From Deltaproteobacteria bacterium (GTDB lineage: Bacteria; Myxococcota; Myxococcia; Myxococcales; Anaeromyxobacteraceae): a stretch of DNA of 64,000 nucleotides. The stretch is from NCBI GenBank assembly GCA_016214955.1, contig JACRMN010000012.1:797901-861900 (forward strand), read 5' to 3'. The notes beneath the pieces were generated by a model, which did not search any database, was not told the origin of the DNA, and saw only the letters and a list, made by a program, of their open reading frames with translations. The translations under genes and the position numbers were made by a program. This document shows positions 34,464 through 42,709 of the stretch, piece by piece. Position 1 is the stretch's first letter. Each line of letters begins with the position of its first letter.

Positions 34464-34491
34464 AAAATAGCCCCTGCCCCGGGGGTGTCAA
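34464..34491 (-). promoter_or_regulatory. Promoter of the Gld-type ABC operon
   Basis: On the minus strand TTGACA (34491-34486) and TATTTT (34469-34464) are 16 bp apart. The sequence GCTTGACACCCCCGGG is identical to that of the groESL promoter. Start is near 34457, 75 nt before the ATG. Confidence 0.6.
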
Positions 34492-34673
34492 GCAGGGGAA
34501 GGCGGGCCGGCCCCGGCCCGCTGGGGTGTCTGCCGACACCCGGGAGTCGATGCCGCCCCCGGCGGCGCGCGCCGCAATCGACGCCGGGAGGTCCCTGCCG
34601 CCCCGTCGCGCGCTGGCCTGCCCCTTGCTGAGGGGAGGGCGGACGGGCCGATCGCGCGGCCGAGGAGGTGCCC

Positions 34674-35600
34674 ATGCTTCGCCTGACGATCGGACTGGCC
34701 GCGTGCCTGCTGCTGCCGGTCCCGGGGCGGGCGGCCCCGCCGGCACCCCGCAAGACCCGCGTGGCGGTGATGGAGATCAGGGCGCTGGGCACCGAGGCCC
34801 ACAAGGCGGAGCTGCTCTCGGAGGTGGCTCTCACCGAGGCCTCGGGCCTGGAGAGGTTCGAGATCATCGGTCGCTCCGACATCGCCTCGATGATCGGCTT
34901 CGAGCAGCAGAAGAAGGTGCTGGGCTGCGCCGACGACTCCTCGTGCCTCGCCGAGATCGGCGGGGCGCTGGGCGTGGACCAGGTGCTGGTGGGCTCGCTG
35001 GGCCGGCTCGGCGCGCTCTACCGCGTGGACCTGAAGCTGGTGGACGCCAAGAAGGCGCGGGTGCTGGCCCGCTTCGGCGAGTCGGTGGAGGGCAACGAGG
35101 AGAAGCTGGTGGCCACGGTGCAGCGCGGCGTCCGGGCGCTGCTGGCGCCGCTCCTGGGCGGCGACCCGCCGCCCCCGGTGGCGGCGAGGCCCAGGCCGGG
35201 CGCCGTCCCGCTGCCTCCGCCTCCCGCGGGCGCCGCGCCGGCCCCGGCCGCCGGCACCACCGCCCCCGCGGCGGCGGGAGGCGGCTGGACGCGGCGCACC
35301 TGGGGCTGGACGCTGCTCGGCACCGGCGTCGGCCTGGCCGCCGTGGGCGCCGTCTTCGGGATCCAGGCCCAGTCGGCCTACGACGCGGAGAAGAAGGCCT
35401 CGGCTGCCGGCGATCTCGACACCTACAGGCAGAAGAGGGACGCCGCCAAGAGCAACGCCCTCATGGCCGACGTGGGCTTCGCGGCCGGCGGCCTCAGCGC
35501 CGGGATCGGCGCCTACCTGCTCCTCACCGGGTCGCCCGCCAGGGTGGCGGTGGGTCCCACCGACGGCGGCCTGGTGGCCGTCTACGCCGGGAGGTTCTAG
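34674..35600 (+). CDS. Secreted TolB-like module protein with C-terminal membrane helices
   Basis: This 308-aa protein has a signal peptide (RLTIGLAACLLLPVPGRA). The module TRVAVMEIRALG, CADDSSCLAEIGGALGVDQVLVGSLGRLG and VDAKKARVLARFGESVEG is the same as in the protein at 3029-3928. A Pro/Ala-rich linker (residues about 165-205) leads to hydrophobic segments (WGWTLLGTGVGLAAVGAVFGI and a second) flanking a charged helix with KKASAAGDLDTYRQKRDAAK. The ATG at 34674 is chosen over GTG 34668 because AGGAGG has 5-nt spacing. The next gene starts directly after the stop codon. Role unknown; an envelope assembly factor is a guess. Confidence 0.6.
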   Translation: MLRLTIGLAACLLLPVPGRAAPPAPRKTRVAVMEIRALGTEAHKAELLSEVALTEASGLERFEIIGRSDIASMIGFEQQKKVLGCADDSSCLAEIGGALGVDQVLVGSLGRLGALYRVDLKLVDAKKARVLARFGESVEGNEEKLVATVQRGVRALLAPLLGGDPPPPVAARPRPGAVPLPPPPAGAAPAPAAGTTAPAAAGGGWTRRTWGWTLLGTGVGLAAVGAVFGIQAQSAYDAEKKASAAGDLDTYRQKRDAAKSNALMADVGFAAGGLSAGIGAYLLLTGSPARVAVGPTDGGLVAVYAGRF

Positions 35601-36035
35601 ATGCGCGTCCAGGCGCTGGCCGCGGCCCTGCTCCTCGGGCTCGGCGGCTGTTCCCTCTCCATCGACCCCGACAAGGTCCCGGAGCCGCTGGCGCAGAGCT
35701 GCACGCCCACCGGCTGCGCCGGGAAGAGCTGCGGCTACAACGACTGCGGCAACGTCTGCCAGCCCGGCTCGGGCTGCACCGGCACCTGCGCCCCCTTCTG
35801 CTCGGGCGTGGCCTGTGGCGCCGGCGACGGCTGCGGCGCCACCTGCTCGGTGGGCTCGGGCTGCGTCCCCGGGGGCACCACCAGCGGCACCACCGTCGGC
35901 GCCGGCGGCATCCGCCCCGGTGCCGCCCGCATGTACGGGGCCAGCTTCCAGGTGGAGGGGAGCCTGGGCAAGGGCTCCGCGCCCCAGACCTTGCAGTCCG
36001 GCAACTACCGCATCGAGCAGGGCACGCTCCGCTGA
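35601..36035 (+). CDS. Cys-rich lipoprotein
   Basis: This 144-aa protein has a lipoprotein signal with lipobox LGGC at residues 14-17. It then has 14 Cys in about 50 residues, arranged in loose repeats of the form CG-x-x-C...GSGC (residues about 34-88), followed by a Gly/Thr-rich hinge and a small C-terminal part. The spacing suggests a disulfide-rich rod on the cell surface. No family recognised. It abuts both neighbours (no gap upstream, 16 bp downstream) and is likely co-expressed with them. Confidence 0.65.
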   Translation: MRVQALAAALLLGLGGCSLSIDPDKVPEPLAQSCTPTGCAGKSCGYNDCGNVCQPGSGCTGTCAPFCSGVACGAGDGCGATCSVGSGCVPGGTTSGTTVGAGGIRPGAARMYGASFQVEGSLGKGSAPQTLQSGNYRIEQGTLR

Positions 36036-36051
36036 CCCGAGAGGAAACGCC

Positions 36052-37569
36052 ATGAGCCGAATCCCTTCCATCCTCCGCGCCGCGCTCGCCGCCGCCCTCC
36101 TCGCCGGCCTGCCTGCCCGGGCCGCGCCTCCGCAGGTGATGACCTACTCCGGCTACCTGAAGAACGCCTCGGGCGGGCCGGTGACCACCGCCACCAGCAT
36201 CACCTTCCGGCTCTACACCGCCCAGAGCGGCGGGGCGTCGGTCTGGAGCGAGACGGTGAGCGTCACGCCGTCTGCCGACGGCTGGTTCAGCGCGGTCATC
36301 GGCACCATGTCCAGCCTGCCCTTCTCCATCCTCAACCAGGACCTCTACCTGTCGCTGCAGGTGGGGGCCGATCCCGAGTTCAACCTCAGGGCCCGGGTGA
36401 CGCCCAGCCACGCGGCGCTGACCGTGGACTGGGGCGGGGTCCAGGGGAAGCCGACCTGCGCCCCCGGCGCCTACCTGACGCTCGACGGCATCGGCAACCT
36501 CGCCTGCACCACTCCCTCCACCGGCACCGGCGGCATCACCAGCGTGAGCGGCAGCCGCGGCATCACCGCCACCACCACCGGCAGCTCGGTCAGCCTGACG
36601 CTCCCGCTCTGCGCCACCACCGGCGACATCATGCGGTGGGACGGCACCAGCTGGGGCTGCTCCGCGCCGGCCTCCAGCGGGGTGACCAGCGTCTCGGCGG
36701 CGGCCTCCACGCCCATCTCGGTCGTGAACACCGGCGGCGCGGTGCAGCTCTCCATGAACGCCGCCAGCGGCAGCGCCCCGGGCTACCTGGCGGCGGCCGA
36801 CTACTCCCGCTTCGACGGCAAGCTGACCGCGCCGAGCGGCTGCACCACCGGCCAGGCCATCGTCAACCAGGCCGGCGCCTGGAGCTGCACCTCGGTCAGC
36901 GGCCCTGTCGGCATCGCCTCACCGCTGGTGAACTCTGGCACCACCGCGGCGCCGGTCGTGGCCCTCCCCTCCTGCGCCACCGGCGAGGTCCTGAAGTACA
37001 CCGGGCCGGCGCCCACCACTTGGACCTGCCAGCCCGACTCGGTGGGGGCGGGGACGGTGACCGCGGTGACGGCGACGGCGCCGCTCACCGCCACCACCGG
37101 CCCCACCCCGAACGTCGCCCTGCCCACCTGCGCGACCGGCAGTATCCTGCTCTCGACCGCCAGCGGCTGGGAGTGCCACCCGGCCTCCCTGGTGGGGGCC
37201 GGCGCCTCCGCCACCGTGACCACCGGCACCTCCGGGTCGACGCTCCTCCTCTTCGGCCCGAGCGTCACCCCTCCGTGGCGAGGCTCCTGCACCTTCACCT
37301 CCCGGCTCTTCGTCCTCGCAGTGGGTTCTCTGACCGCCTACGTGCAGACGTTCGGCACCTGGCGGGTCGGCACGACCACCTATGACTCGGGTTACGTCAC
37401 GCCGCTCCAGGTGGAGCCTGCCCTCGGAGCTGGCATGGCGACGGAGACCTGGAGCTTCCCCGTGACCGCCGGGACCACCTACGAGATCGGCTGCCGGATC
37501 ATCCTCAACTCGGATACGGCGGGGAAGACCGCCTACTGCCGGGCGACCTACCACTGCACGCCGAACTGA
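36052..37569 (+). CDS. Large secreted repeat-rich surface protein
   Basis: This 505-aa protein has a signal peptide (ILRAALAAALLAGLPARA). An N-terminal beta domain (YSGYLKNASGGPVTTATSITFRLYT...VWSETVSV...FSAVIG) of a type common in myxobacterial surface proteins follows. The middle (about 160-390) has repeats of a Thr/Ser/Gly-rich strand plus LPxCATGxxL and a Trp-x-C turn (for example VALPSCATGEVL, VALPTCATGSIL). A C-terminal domain of about 100 residues ends with Cys pairs. It looks like a beta-helical fibre or adhesin. Phage tail fibres can look similar, but no phage genes are near. Confidence 0.6.
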   Translation: MSRIPSILRAALAAALLAGLPARAAPPQVMTYSGYLKNASGGPVTTATSITFRLYTAQSGGASVWSETVSVTPSADGWFSAVIGTMSSLPFSILNQDLYLSLQVGADPEFNLRARVTPSHAALTVDWGGVQGKPTCAPGAYLTLDGIGNLACTTPSTGTGGITSVSGSRGITATTTGSSVSLTLPLCATTGDIMRWDGTSWGCSAPASSGVTSVSAAASTPISVVNTGGAVQLSMNAASGSAPGYLAAADYSRFDGKLTAPSGCTTGQAIVNQAGAWSCTSVSGPVGIASPLVNSGTTAAPVVALPSCATGEVLKYTGPAPTTWTCQPDSVGAGTVTAVTATAPLTATTGPTPNVALPTCATGSILLSTASGWECHPASLVGAGASATVTTGTSGSTLLLFGPSVTPPWRGSCTFTSRLFVLAVGSLTAYVQTFGTWRVGTTTYDSGYVTPLQVEPALGAGMATETWSFPVTAGTTYEIGCRIILNSDTAGKTAYCRATYHCTPN

Positions 37570-37580
37570 TCGCCGGGGGG

Positions 37581-38462
37581 CTACCGGTAGAACGGGTTCC
37601 CGCTCCGGCGGTCCTTGCGGAGGTCCATGCCGGGGTCGAGCACCTGGAAGTCGCACATCTCGTGGAGCCGGGAGTAGATGCGGTCGCCCACCCGCTGGCC
37701 GAGCGTCATCGACTCGGCCTCGCGCTGGAAGTCGGGCGACTTGGTGTTCCAGCGCTTCGGCCCCGGCTGCTCCGGCAGCGCCTGCGGCTCCAGGAAGTAG
37801 TTGGTGGCGAAGAGGGTGGTGAGGCCGGAGTTGAAGCGCCGGCTGATGAGCTCGTCGAGCATCGAGCGCTCCCAGTCGGTGCCGCGCTCCTTGCCCAGCT
37901 CGTCGATGGCCAGGACCGGCACTGCCAGCAGCGGCTTGAGGATGTCCATGTGGCTCTGGCCCGCCGAGAAGCCGGCCTTCATGTCGCTGAGCAACAGCAT
38001 GAACTCCACGTAGCGGCTGCCCACGCCCTTCTCCAGCGCCAGGTACCGGAGCGCCGCCACCAGCAGGTGCGTCTTCCCGGCACCCGGCTTGCCGTAGAGC
38101 AGGAAGCCCTTGGTGGGCGCGTCGCCGCGGAACTTGCGGGCGAAGTCCTGCGCCAGCGCCTTGGCCCGCTCCTGGTCGGGCGAGTAGGACTTGAAGGTCT
38201 CGAACGAGGCGTGGGCCACCGCCGCCGGGATGCCGATGCGGTTGAAGAGCCGGATGCGCTCGTCCAGGTGGCGGCAGGCGCACACCTGGGCCACGCTCTC
38301 GTTGCCCTGCTGCACCAGGACGTAGCCGCTCTCCCGGCAGCGGGGGCAGGCGCTCTGGCAGGTGCAGCGGCGGGCCCGGGCCGGCTGGCCCAGCACCTGC
38401 TCCACCGCGTAGCCGGCGCCCGTGCAGGTGGGACAGGGAGAGGCGTCGGCCGGGGCTGCCAT
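37581..38462 (-). CDS. DnaC/IstB-like AAA+ ATPase with zinc-ribbon N-terminus
   Basis: This 293-aa protein begins with Cys clusters (CPTCTGAG, CTC, CPRC, CAC; residues about 10-66) like a zinc ribbon. A DnaC-type ATPase follows with Walker A GFLLYGKPGAGKTHLL near 120 and Walker B VPVLAIDELGKE. DnaC/DnaI ATPases load the replicative helicase. IstB is excluded by context since no transposase is present. The gene upstream (38476-39159) ends 13 bp before it and is likely a partner. Confidence 0.78.
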   Translation of the reverse strand: MAAPADASPCPTCTGAGYAVEQVLGQPARARRCTCQSACPRCRESGYVLVQQGNESVAQVCACRHLDERIRLFNRIGIPAAVAHASFETFKSYSPDQERAKALAQDFARKFRGDAPTKGFLLYGKPGAGKTHLLVAALRYLALEKGVGSRYVEFMLLLSDMKAGFSAGQSHMDILKPLLAVPVLAIDELGKERGTDWERSMLDELISRRFNSGLTTLFATNYFLEPQALPEQPGPKRWNTKSPDFQREAESMTLGQRVGDRIYSRLHEMCDFQVLDPGMDLRKDRRSGNPFYR

Positions 38463-38475
38463 GGGGGGGCGGAGT

Positions 38476-39159
38476 CTACACCGATCCACGGAGGCCCAGG
38501 TACCCGGCCTCGCGGGCGGCGTCGGCGACGAAGGCCTGCAGCGCCTCGCGGTAGGCGCGCGGCGAGGAGGAGCGGGGCCGGTCGCCGGCGCGGAGCCGGA
38601 TGCGCGGCCCCAGCGCCGCCCGCTCGGCGCGGGGCAGCGCCTCGACGAAGGCGCGGAGCAGCGCCCGGTCGGCGGCGGCGATGGCCCCGGCTGCGCCGTC
38701 GAGCCCGGGGTGGGATCCCATGCCGCGCTCGGCCTCGGCCAGCGCCCGCCAGGCCTCGCGGTAGGCCTCGCGCCGGGGGCCGCTGCTGGCCCGCCCCAGG
38801 TCGAGGAGCAGGGCCCGCGCCGCCTCCAGCCGCCGCGCGGCGGCCTGCTCCTCCGGCGGAGGCGGGGGCGCCTCGCCCACCCGGCCGGAGCGGTAGGCGT
38901 TCCACTCCTGCTCGACGCCGAACCGGTAGGCCCGCAGCGCGCGCGGCGCGGGCGCACCGGGCGCGCGGCCGGCCAGCAGCGCCGCGTGTGCGGCGCGCAG
39001 CCCGCGGCACACCACCGCCACCGGCAGGCCGCGCCGCTCCCAGTCGGCCACCTGCTCCTGGTCGAGGGGCGAGAGCATCAGCCCCGAGCCCCGCAGCCCC
39101 AGGAAGTACTCCGCCACCACGGCCTGGTAGGAGAGGGTGTCCGAGGGCAGGTCCGACAT
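38476..39159 (-). CDS. Conserved-looking helical protein next to DnaC-like gene
   Basis: This 227-aa soluble protein starts DTLSYQAVVAEYFLGLRGSGLMLSPLDQEQVADWERRGLPVAVVCRGLR. This looks like a small helical domain seen in proteins paired with helicase loaders, and resembles a DnaD-like or primosomal helper only in context. An Ala/Arg-rich helical middle (about 90-165) and a C-terminal helix follow. No catalytic motif. The ATG has GAGAAT 8 nt upstream on the coding strand, suggesting a leaderless start. Confidence 0.55.
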   Translation of the reverse strand: MSDLPSDTLSYQAVVAEYFLGLRGSGLMLSPLDQEQVADWERRGLPVAVVCRGLRAAHAALLAGRAPGAPAPRALRAYRFGVEQEWNAYRSGRVGEAPPPPPEEQAAARRLEAARALLLDLGRASSGPRREAYREAWRALAEAERGMGSHPGLDGAAGAIAAADRALLRAFVEALPRAERAALGPRIRLRAGDRPRSSSPRAYREALQAFVADAAREAGYLGLRGSV

Positions 39160-39207
39160 TCGGCGCCATTCTCGCCCCCAGGCCTGACGCGGGCTCCCGC
39201 CGGACGC

Positions 39208-40269
39208 CTACCCCAGCGCGCCGATGACCTCCTCGGCGCGCTGGAAGCGCTTGCCGGGGTCGCGCATCAGGAGCCGCTCGGTCACCGCCGCCAGCCGCGG
39301 GTCGGCCCCGGGGTTGGCCGAGAGCAGCGACGGGGCCGGGGTGGCACCCAGGTGGCGCATGCGCAGGCCGGCGGCCGGGAAGGGCGGCCGCCCCGCCAGC
39401 ATCTCCCAGAGGATCACGCCCACGGAGTAGAGGTCGGCGCGGCCGTCCACCGCCTCGCCCCGCGCCTGCTCGGGAGCCATGTAGCGGTAGGTCCCCACCA
39501 CCCGCGCCGCCGGCCGCGCCTCGCCCATCCGGCTCACCAGGCCGAAGTCCATGAGGCGGACGCGCCTGGTGTCGTCCACCATGATGTTGGAGGGCTTGAG
39601 GTCGCGGTGCACCAGGCCGCGGGCGTGCACGTGAGCCAGCCCGTCGCACACCTGCCGGACGGCGTGGACGAGGCGGCCCAGGCGCGCCGGCCGGTTGAGC
39701 GCCGCCAGCCACTCGGCGCTGGGCGGGCCGGGCTCGCGAGCGACCGCGCCGCCGGGCGGGCCCACCGGGCGCCGGGGCAGCGCCGCGGCGTCGCCGGGGT
39801 CGGTCTCCGGCTCGTCGAGCAGGCGGGCGAAGTCGCGGATCGCCTCGGGGCCGGGCGCGCCCTCCGAGCCGGAGAAGAAGCTGTCGGTGTCGGCCTCGCG
39901 CCCCAGCGCCTCGACGTCGAAGTAGGGGGAAGGGGAGGGCGGCGTCGGCTCCGGGACGCCGTCCAGCGCCGGCGAGAGCCAGGCGCGCAGGTCGAGCCCC
40001 TCCACCAGCTCCATGGCCAGGAAGGAGTAACCCTCGGCCACGCCTGCCTCGAAGACGCGGACCACGTTGGGGTGGTCGAGGGAGGAGAGGGCCTCGAACT
40101 CCCGCGCCAGGCGCCGGACGTTCCGGGCGTCGGCGGCGGGGGAGGGCGGGAGCAGCTTCACCGCCGCCGGCTTGCCGGTGGCGCGGTGGTGGGCGCGGTA
40201 GACGGTCCCGATGCCGCCGCGGCCGAGGACCGAGACGATGTCGTAGGGACCTACTGCCCGCGGAGGCAC
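39208..40269 (-). CDS. Hanks-type Ser/Thr protein kinase with large insert
   Basis: This 353-aa kinase has Gly-loop LGRGGIGTVYRA (residues 15-26), Lys38 (AAVKLL), HRDLKPSNIM at 221-230, DFG at 241-243 and APEQARGE further on. All catalytic residues are present. An insert of about 90 residues (101-190), acidic and Pro-rich with a patch of Ser/Asp, sits between the hinge and helix E, where most kinases have none. There is no membrane helix or sensor domain, so it is cytoplasmic. GTG at 40269 lies 6 nt after the -10 TATGCT with no Shine-Dalgarno, predicting a leaderless mRNA. Confidence 0.87.
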   Translation of the reverse strand: MPPRAVGPYDIVSVLGRGGIGTVYRAHHRATGKPAAVKLLPPSPAADARNVRRLAREFEALSSLDHPNVVRVFEAGVAEGYSFLAMELVEGLDLRAWLSPALDGVPEPTPPSPSPYFDVEALGREADTDSFFSGSEGAPGPEAIRDFARLLDEPETDPGDAAALPRRPVGPPGGAVAREPGPPSAEWLAALNRPARLGRLVHAVRQVCDGLAHVHARGLVHRDLKPSNIMVDDTRRVRLMDFGLVSRMGEARPAARVVGTYRYMAPEQARGEAVDGRADLYSVGVILWEMLAGRPPFPAAGLRMRHLGATPAPSLLSANPGADPRLAAVTERLLMRDPGKRFQRAEEVIGALG

Positions 40270-40275
40270 TCATCG

Positions 40276-40304
40276 AGCATAGGGCGGCGCCCAGGGGGGG
40301 TCAA
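40276..40304 (-). promoter_or_regulatory. Kinase gene promoter (leaderless)
   Basis: On the minus strand TTGACC (40304-40299) and TATGCT (40281-40276) are 17 bp apart, so transcription should begin at or next to the GTG at 40269. Confidence 0.55.
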
Positions 40305-40351
40305 ACCGCTCCCCCGGGAGGACGGGTGCGTCGGAGCGCGCCGGGCGGCGT

Positions 40352-40359
40352 GCTATAAG
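40352..40359 (+). promoter_or_regulatory. Extended -10 promoter of uppS
   Basis: GCTATAAG with a preceding TG gives TG-N-TATAAG, an extended -10, whose end is 8 nt before the GTG at 40368. The -35 is poor. It predicts a leaderless uppS mRNA. Confidence 0.5.
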
Positions 40360-40367
40360 CCCACCCC

Positions 40368-41129
40368 GTGGCCGAAATCGCCGACATCGAGGCGCTGCGG
40401 CAGCGCGTGCGGGAGCGACCGCTCCCCCGCCACGTGGCCATCATCATGGACGGAAACGGCCGCTGGGCCGAGGCCCGCGGCCTCCCCCGCGTGGCCGGCC
40501 ACCGGGAGGGCTCCCTCTCGGTGCGGGCCGTGACCCGGGAGGCCCGCAAGCTGGGCCTCGACGCCCTCACCCTCTATGCCCTCAGCGTCCAGAACCTGGC
40601 CCGCCCCCCCGAGGAGGTGAAGGCGCTCATGGAGCTCCTCGCCGAGTTCCTCGACTCGGAGCGGGCCGAGATCCTCGACAACGACATCCGGCTCGAGGCC
40701 ATCGGCGACCTCGACCGGCTCCCCGGCTTCGTGCGCCAGCGGCTCGACGCGGTGCGGGCCGCCTCGGCCGGCAACCGCGGCATGGTGCTGACCCTGGCCC
40801 TCTCCTACGACGGCCGCGAGGAGCTGGTGCAGGCCGCGCGCCGCGCCGCCGGCAAGCACGGTCCCGCGGGCATCGACGCCGCGGCGCTGGCGGGCGAGCT
40901 CTGGACCGCGGGGCTGCCGGAGCTGGACCTGCTGGTGCGCACCAGCGGCGAGCGCCGCATCTCCAACTTCCTGCTCTGGCAGTGCGCCTACGCCGAGCTC
41001 TGCTTCGTGGACACCCTCTGGCCCGACTTCCGCGAGCGGGAGCTGCTCCTCGCCCTCTGCGACTACCAGGGCCGCGAGCGCCGCTTCGGCCTCACCGGCG
41101 CCCAGGTGCAGAGGGCGCCCCGGGAATGA
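40368..41129 (+). CDS. uppS: Isoprenyl (undecaprenyl diphosphate) synthase
   Basis: This 253-aa cis-prenyltransferase extends farnesyl diphosphate with isopentenyl diphosphate to make the C55 carrier lipid for peptidoglycan and O-antigen. It has HVAIIMDGNGRWAEARG with the catalytic Asp, GHREG, and LDLLVRTSGERRISNFLLWQ near the end. GTG start. The stop overlaps the cdsA ATG (ATGA). It heads the conserved bacterial block uppS-cdsA-dxr-rseP. Confidence 0.96.
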   Translation: MAEIADIEALRQRVRERPLPRHVAIIMDGNGRWAEARGLPRVAGHREGSLSVRAVTREARKLGLDALTLYALSVQNLARPPEEVKALMELLAEFLDSERAEILDNDIRLEAIGDLDRLPGFVRQRLDAVRAASAGNRGMVLTLALSYDGREELVQAARRAAGKHGPAGIDAAALAGELWTAGLPELDLLVRTSGERRISNFLLWQCAYAELCFVDTLWPDFRERELLLALCDYQGRERRFGLTGAQVQRAPRE

Positions 41130-41947
41130 CCGAGGCCAACAAGAACCTGCTGCTGCGGGTCGCCTCGGCGGCGGTGCTGGCGCCGGTGGCCGTCTACGCC
41201 ACCTGGCGCGGCGAGCTCGTGTTCGCCGGCCTGTGCGCCGCCGCCGCCGCCCTGGCCGCCGCCGAGCTGGTGCGGATGCTGGTGCCGCTCGGCCTGCCCG
41301 AGCTCTACGGCGTGGCCGTGGCCGGCCTCTTCCCCCTCGCCCCCTGGGCGGCGGGCGGCGACTACCCGGTCTGGGCGCCGGTGGGGCTGGCCTTCGCGGC
41401 CATCGGCCTGCTGGTGCTCCACGTCTTCCGCACCGACATCGCCGAGGTGCCGCGCCGCGCCTCGGCGGTGGCCCTGGCCTGGATCTACGTCGGGCCCATC
41501 GTGGCCACGGTGGTGAGCCTGCGGCTCCGCTTCGGCACCGGCTGGGTGATCCTGGCGCTGGCCATGGCCTTCGTGAACGACACGCTGGCCTACTTCGCCG
41601 GCCGCTTCCTGGGGCGCCACAAGATGTTCGCGCGCATCTCGCCCAAGAAGACATGGGAGGGCTTCGCCGGCGGCGTCGCCGGCAGCGTGCTCGCGGCGCT
41701 GGTGGTGCGGTTGCTCGACTTCACCGGCGACCTCGGCACCCTCACCATGGCGGGCACGGTGGCGCTGGCGCTGGGCGCGGCGGTGCTCGGCCCCCTCGGC
41801 GACCTGGCGGAGTCGATGCTGAAGCGGGCCGCCGGCGTGAAGGACTCGGGCCGCACCATCCCCGGGCACGGAGGGCTCCTCGACCGCATCGACGCCCTGA
41901 TGTTCGTCGCTCCCTGGGTGTGGGTGTACGCCGCCTACCTTCGCTGA
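41126..41947 (+). CDS. cdsA: Phosphatidate cytidylyltransferase
   Basis: This 273-aa inner-membrane enzyme makes CDP-diacylglycerol from phosphatidate and CTP. It has about eight hydrophobic segments, SPKKTWEGFAGGVAGS, and the family signature SMLKRAAGVKDSGRTIPGHG followed by GLLDRIDAL. The ATG at 41126 overlaps the uppS stop, so translation is coupled. Confidence 0.95.
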   Translation: MTEANKNLLLRVASAAVLAPVAVYATWRGELVFAGLCAAAAALAAAELVRMLVPLGLPELYGVAVAGLFPLAPWAAGGDYPVWAPVGLAFAAIGLLVLHVFRTDIAEVPRRASAVALAWIYVGPIVATVVSLRLRFGTGWVILALAMAFVNDTLAYFAGRFLGRHKMFARISPKKTWEGFAGGVAGSVLAALVVRLLDFTGDLGTLTMAGTVALALGAAVLGPLGDLAESMLKRAAGVKDSGRTIPGHGGLLDRIDALMFVAPWVWVYAAYLR

Positions 41948-42011
41948 GGGGCAAGGCGAACCCTCGACATCGGCCCGCACGGAGTGTTTCAATTCGCTCC
42001 CGGGGGATCCG

Positions 42012-42698
42012 ATGCGCGTCCACCAACTTCTCGGCGTTGCCCTGCTGTGCGCGGCTCGGGCCGGCGCGCAGCAGCCCGACCCGCGGCTCTTCGCGCCGCC
42101 GAGCGCCGATGCCACCCCCACCGCCTTCGCCTGCACGGTCGAGACGCTGGCCGCCGGCAAGGACTGCGTCTTCGAGGGGCAGGCGCTGGCGGCGGCCGAC
42201 CCGGTCCGCCAGGCCCAGGAGAACGGGAAGACGGCCGCGGCCCTCGGCAACCAGCTCTGCGGCCGCGCCTCCCGGCTCGCCACCCAGGCCCGGGCCGACG
42301 CCGCGGTGCTGGCCGCCTGCCAGCGCTCCTTCGTGGAGAAGGCGGGCGGCTGCGCCGCCGATGGATCGGCCCCGCTCCTCGACGCCGAGGGACGCTTCGG
42401 CGCCGGGGCCCGCGCCTGCTACGCGGCCATGTCGGAGGTGCTGGCCCGCGCCCGCTTCATGGCCGCGGCCACCGGCGGCTGCTGCCGCTGCCTGACGTCG
42501 GCCGGCTGCGTGAAGAGCGGCGAGCAGTGCAACCGCAGCCTCTCGGCAGGCGCCACCGGCGGCGCCTGCCTGGAGCAGAGGTGCGGCGAGGCCTGCCGCG
42601 CCTTCCTCCCCGAGCCCTCCGCGCCGCCGCCCGCGCCCCGCGCATCGCCCGCAGCCCTCCCGCCCCTCGACCGCTCCGGCGAGCCGAGGAATCTGTGA
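42012..42698 (+). CDS. Secreted Cys-rich protein of unknown function
   Basis: This 228-aa protein has a signal peptide (HQLLGVALLCAARAGAQ). Ten or more Cys are spread through it, with a cluster GGCCRCLTSAGCVKSGEQCNRS near residues 155-176, and the tail is Pro/Ala-rich. The Cys pattern suggests a disulfide-bonded periplasmic or surface domain. No family recognised. It sits between cdsA and dxr, where most bacteria have no gene, and is followed after 11 bp by a lipoprotein gene. Confidence 0.6.
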   Translation: MRVHQLLGVALLCAARAGAQQPDPRLFAPPSADATPTAFACTVETLAAGKDCVFEGQALAAADPVRQAQENGKTAAALGNQLCGRASRLATQARADAAVLAACQRSFVEKAGGCAADGSAPLLDAEGRFGAGARACYAAMSEVLARARFMAAATGGCCRCLTSAGCVKSGEQCNRSLSAGATGGACLEQRCGEACRAFLPEPSAPPPAPRASPAALPPLDRSGEPRNL

Positions 42699-42709
42699 GG
42701 AACCCCAGG

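Noticed and set aside
36052-37569. Phage tail-fibre gene
   Set aside because: The repeat pattern is similar, but there are no structural phage genes, the protein has a signal peptide, and it sits with a lipoprotein gene.
37581-38462. IstB transposition helper
   Set aside because: The ATPase core is similar, but no IstA transposase or terminal repeats are present and the N-terminus is a Cys-rich domain.
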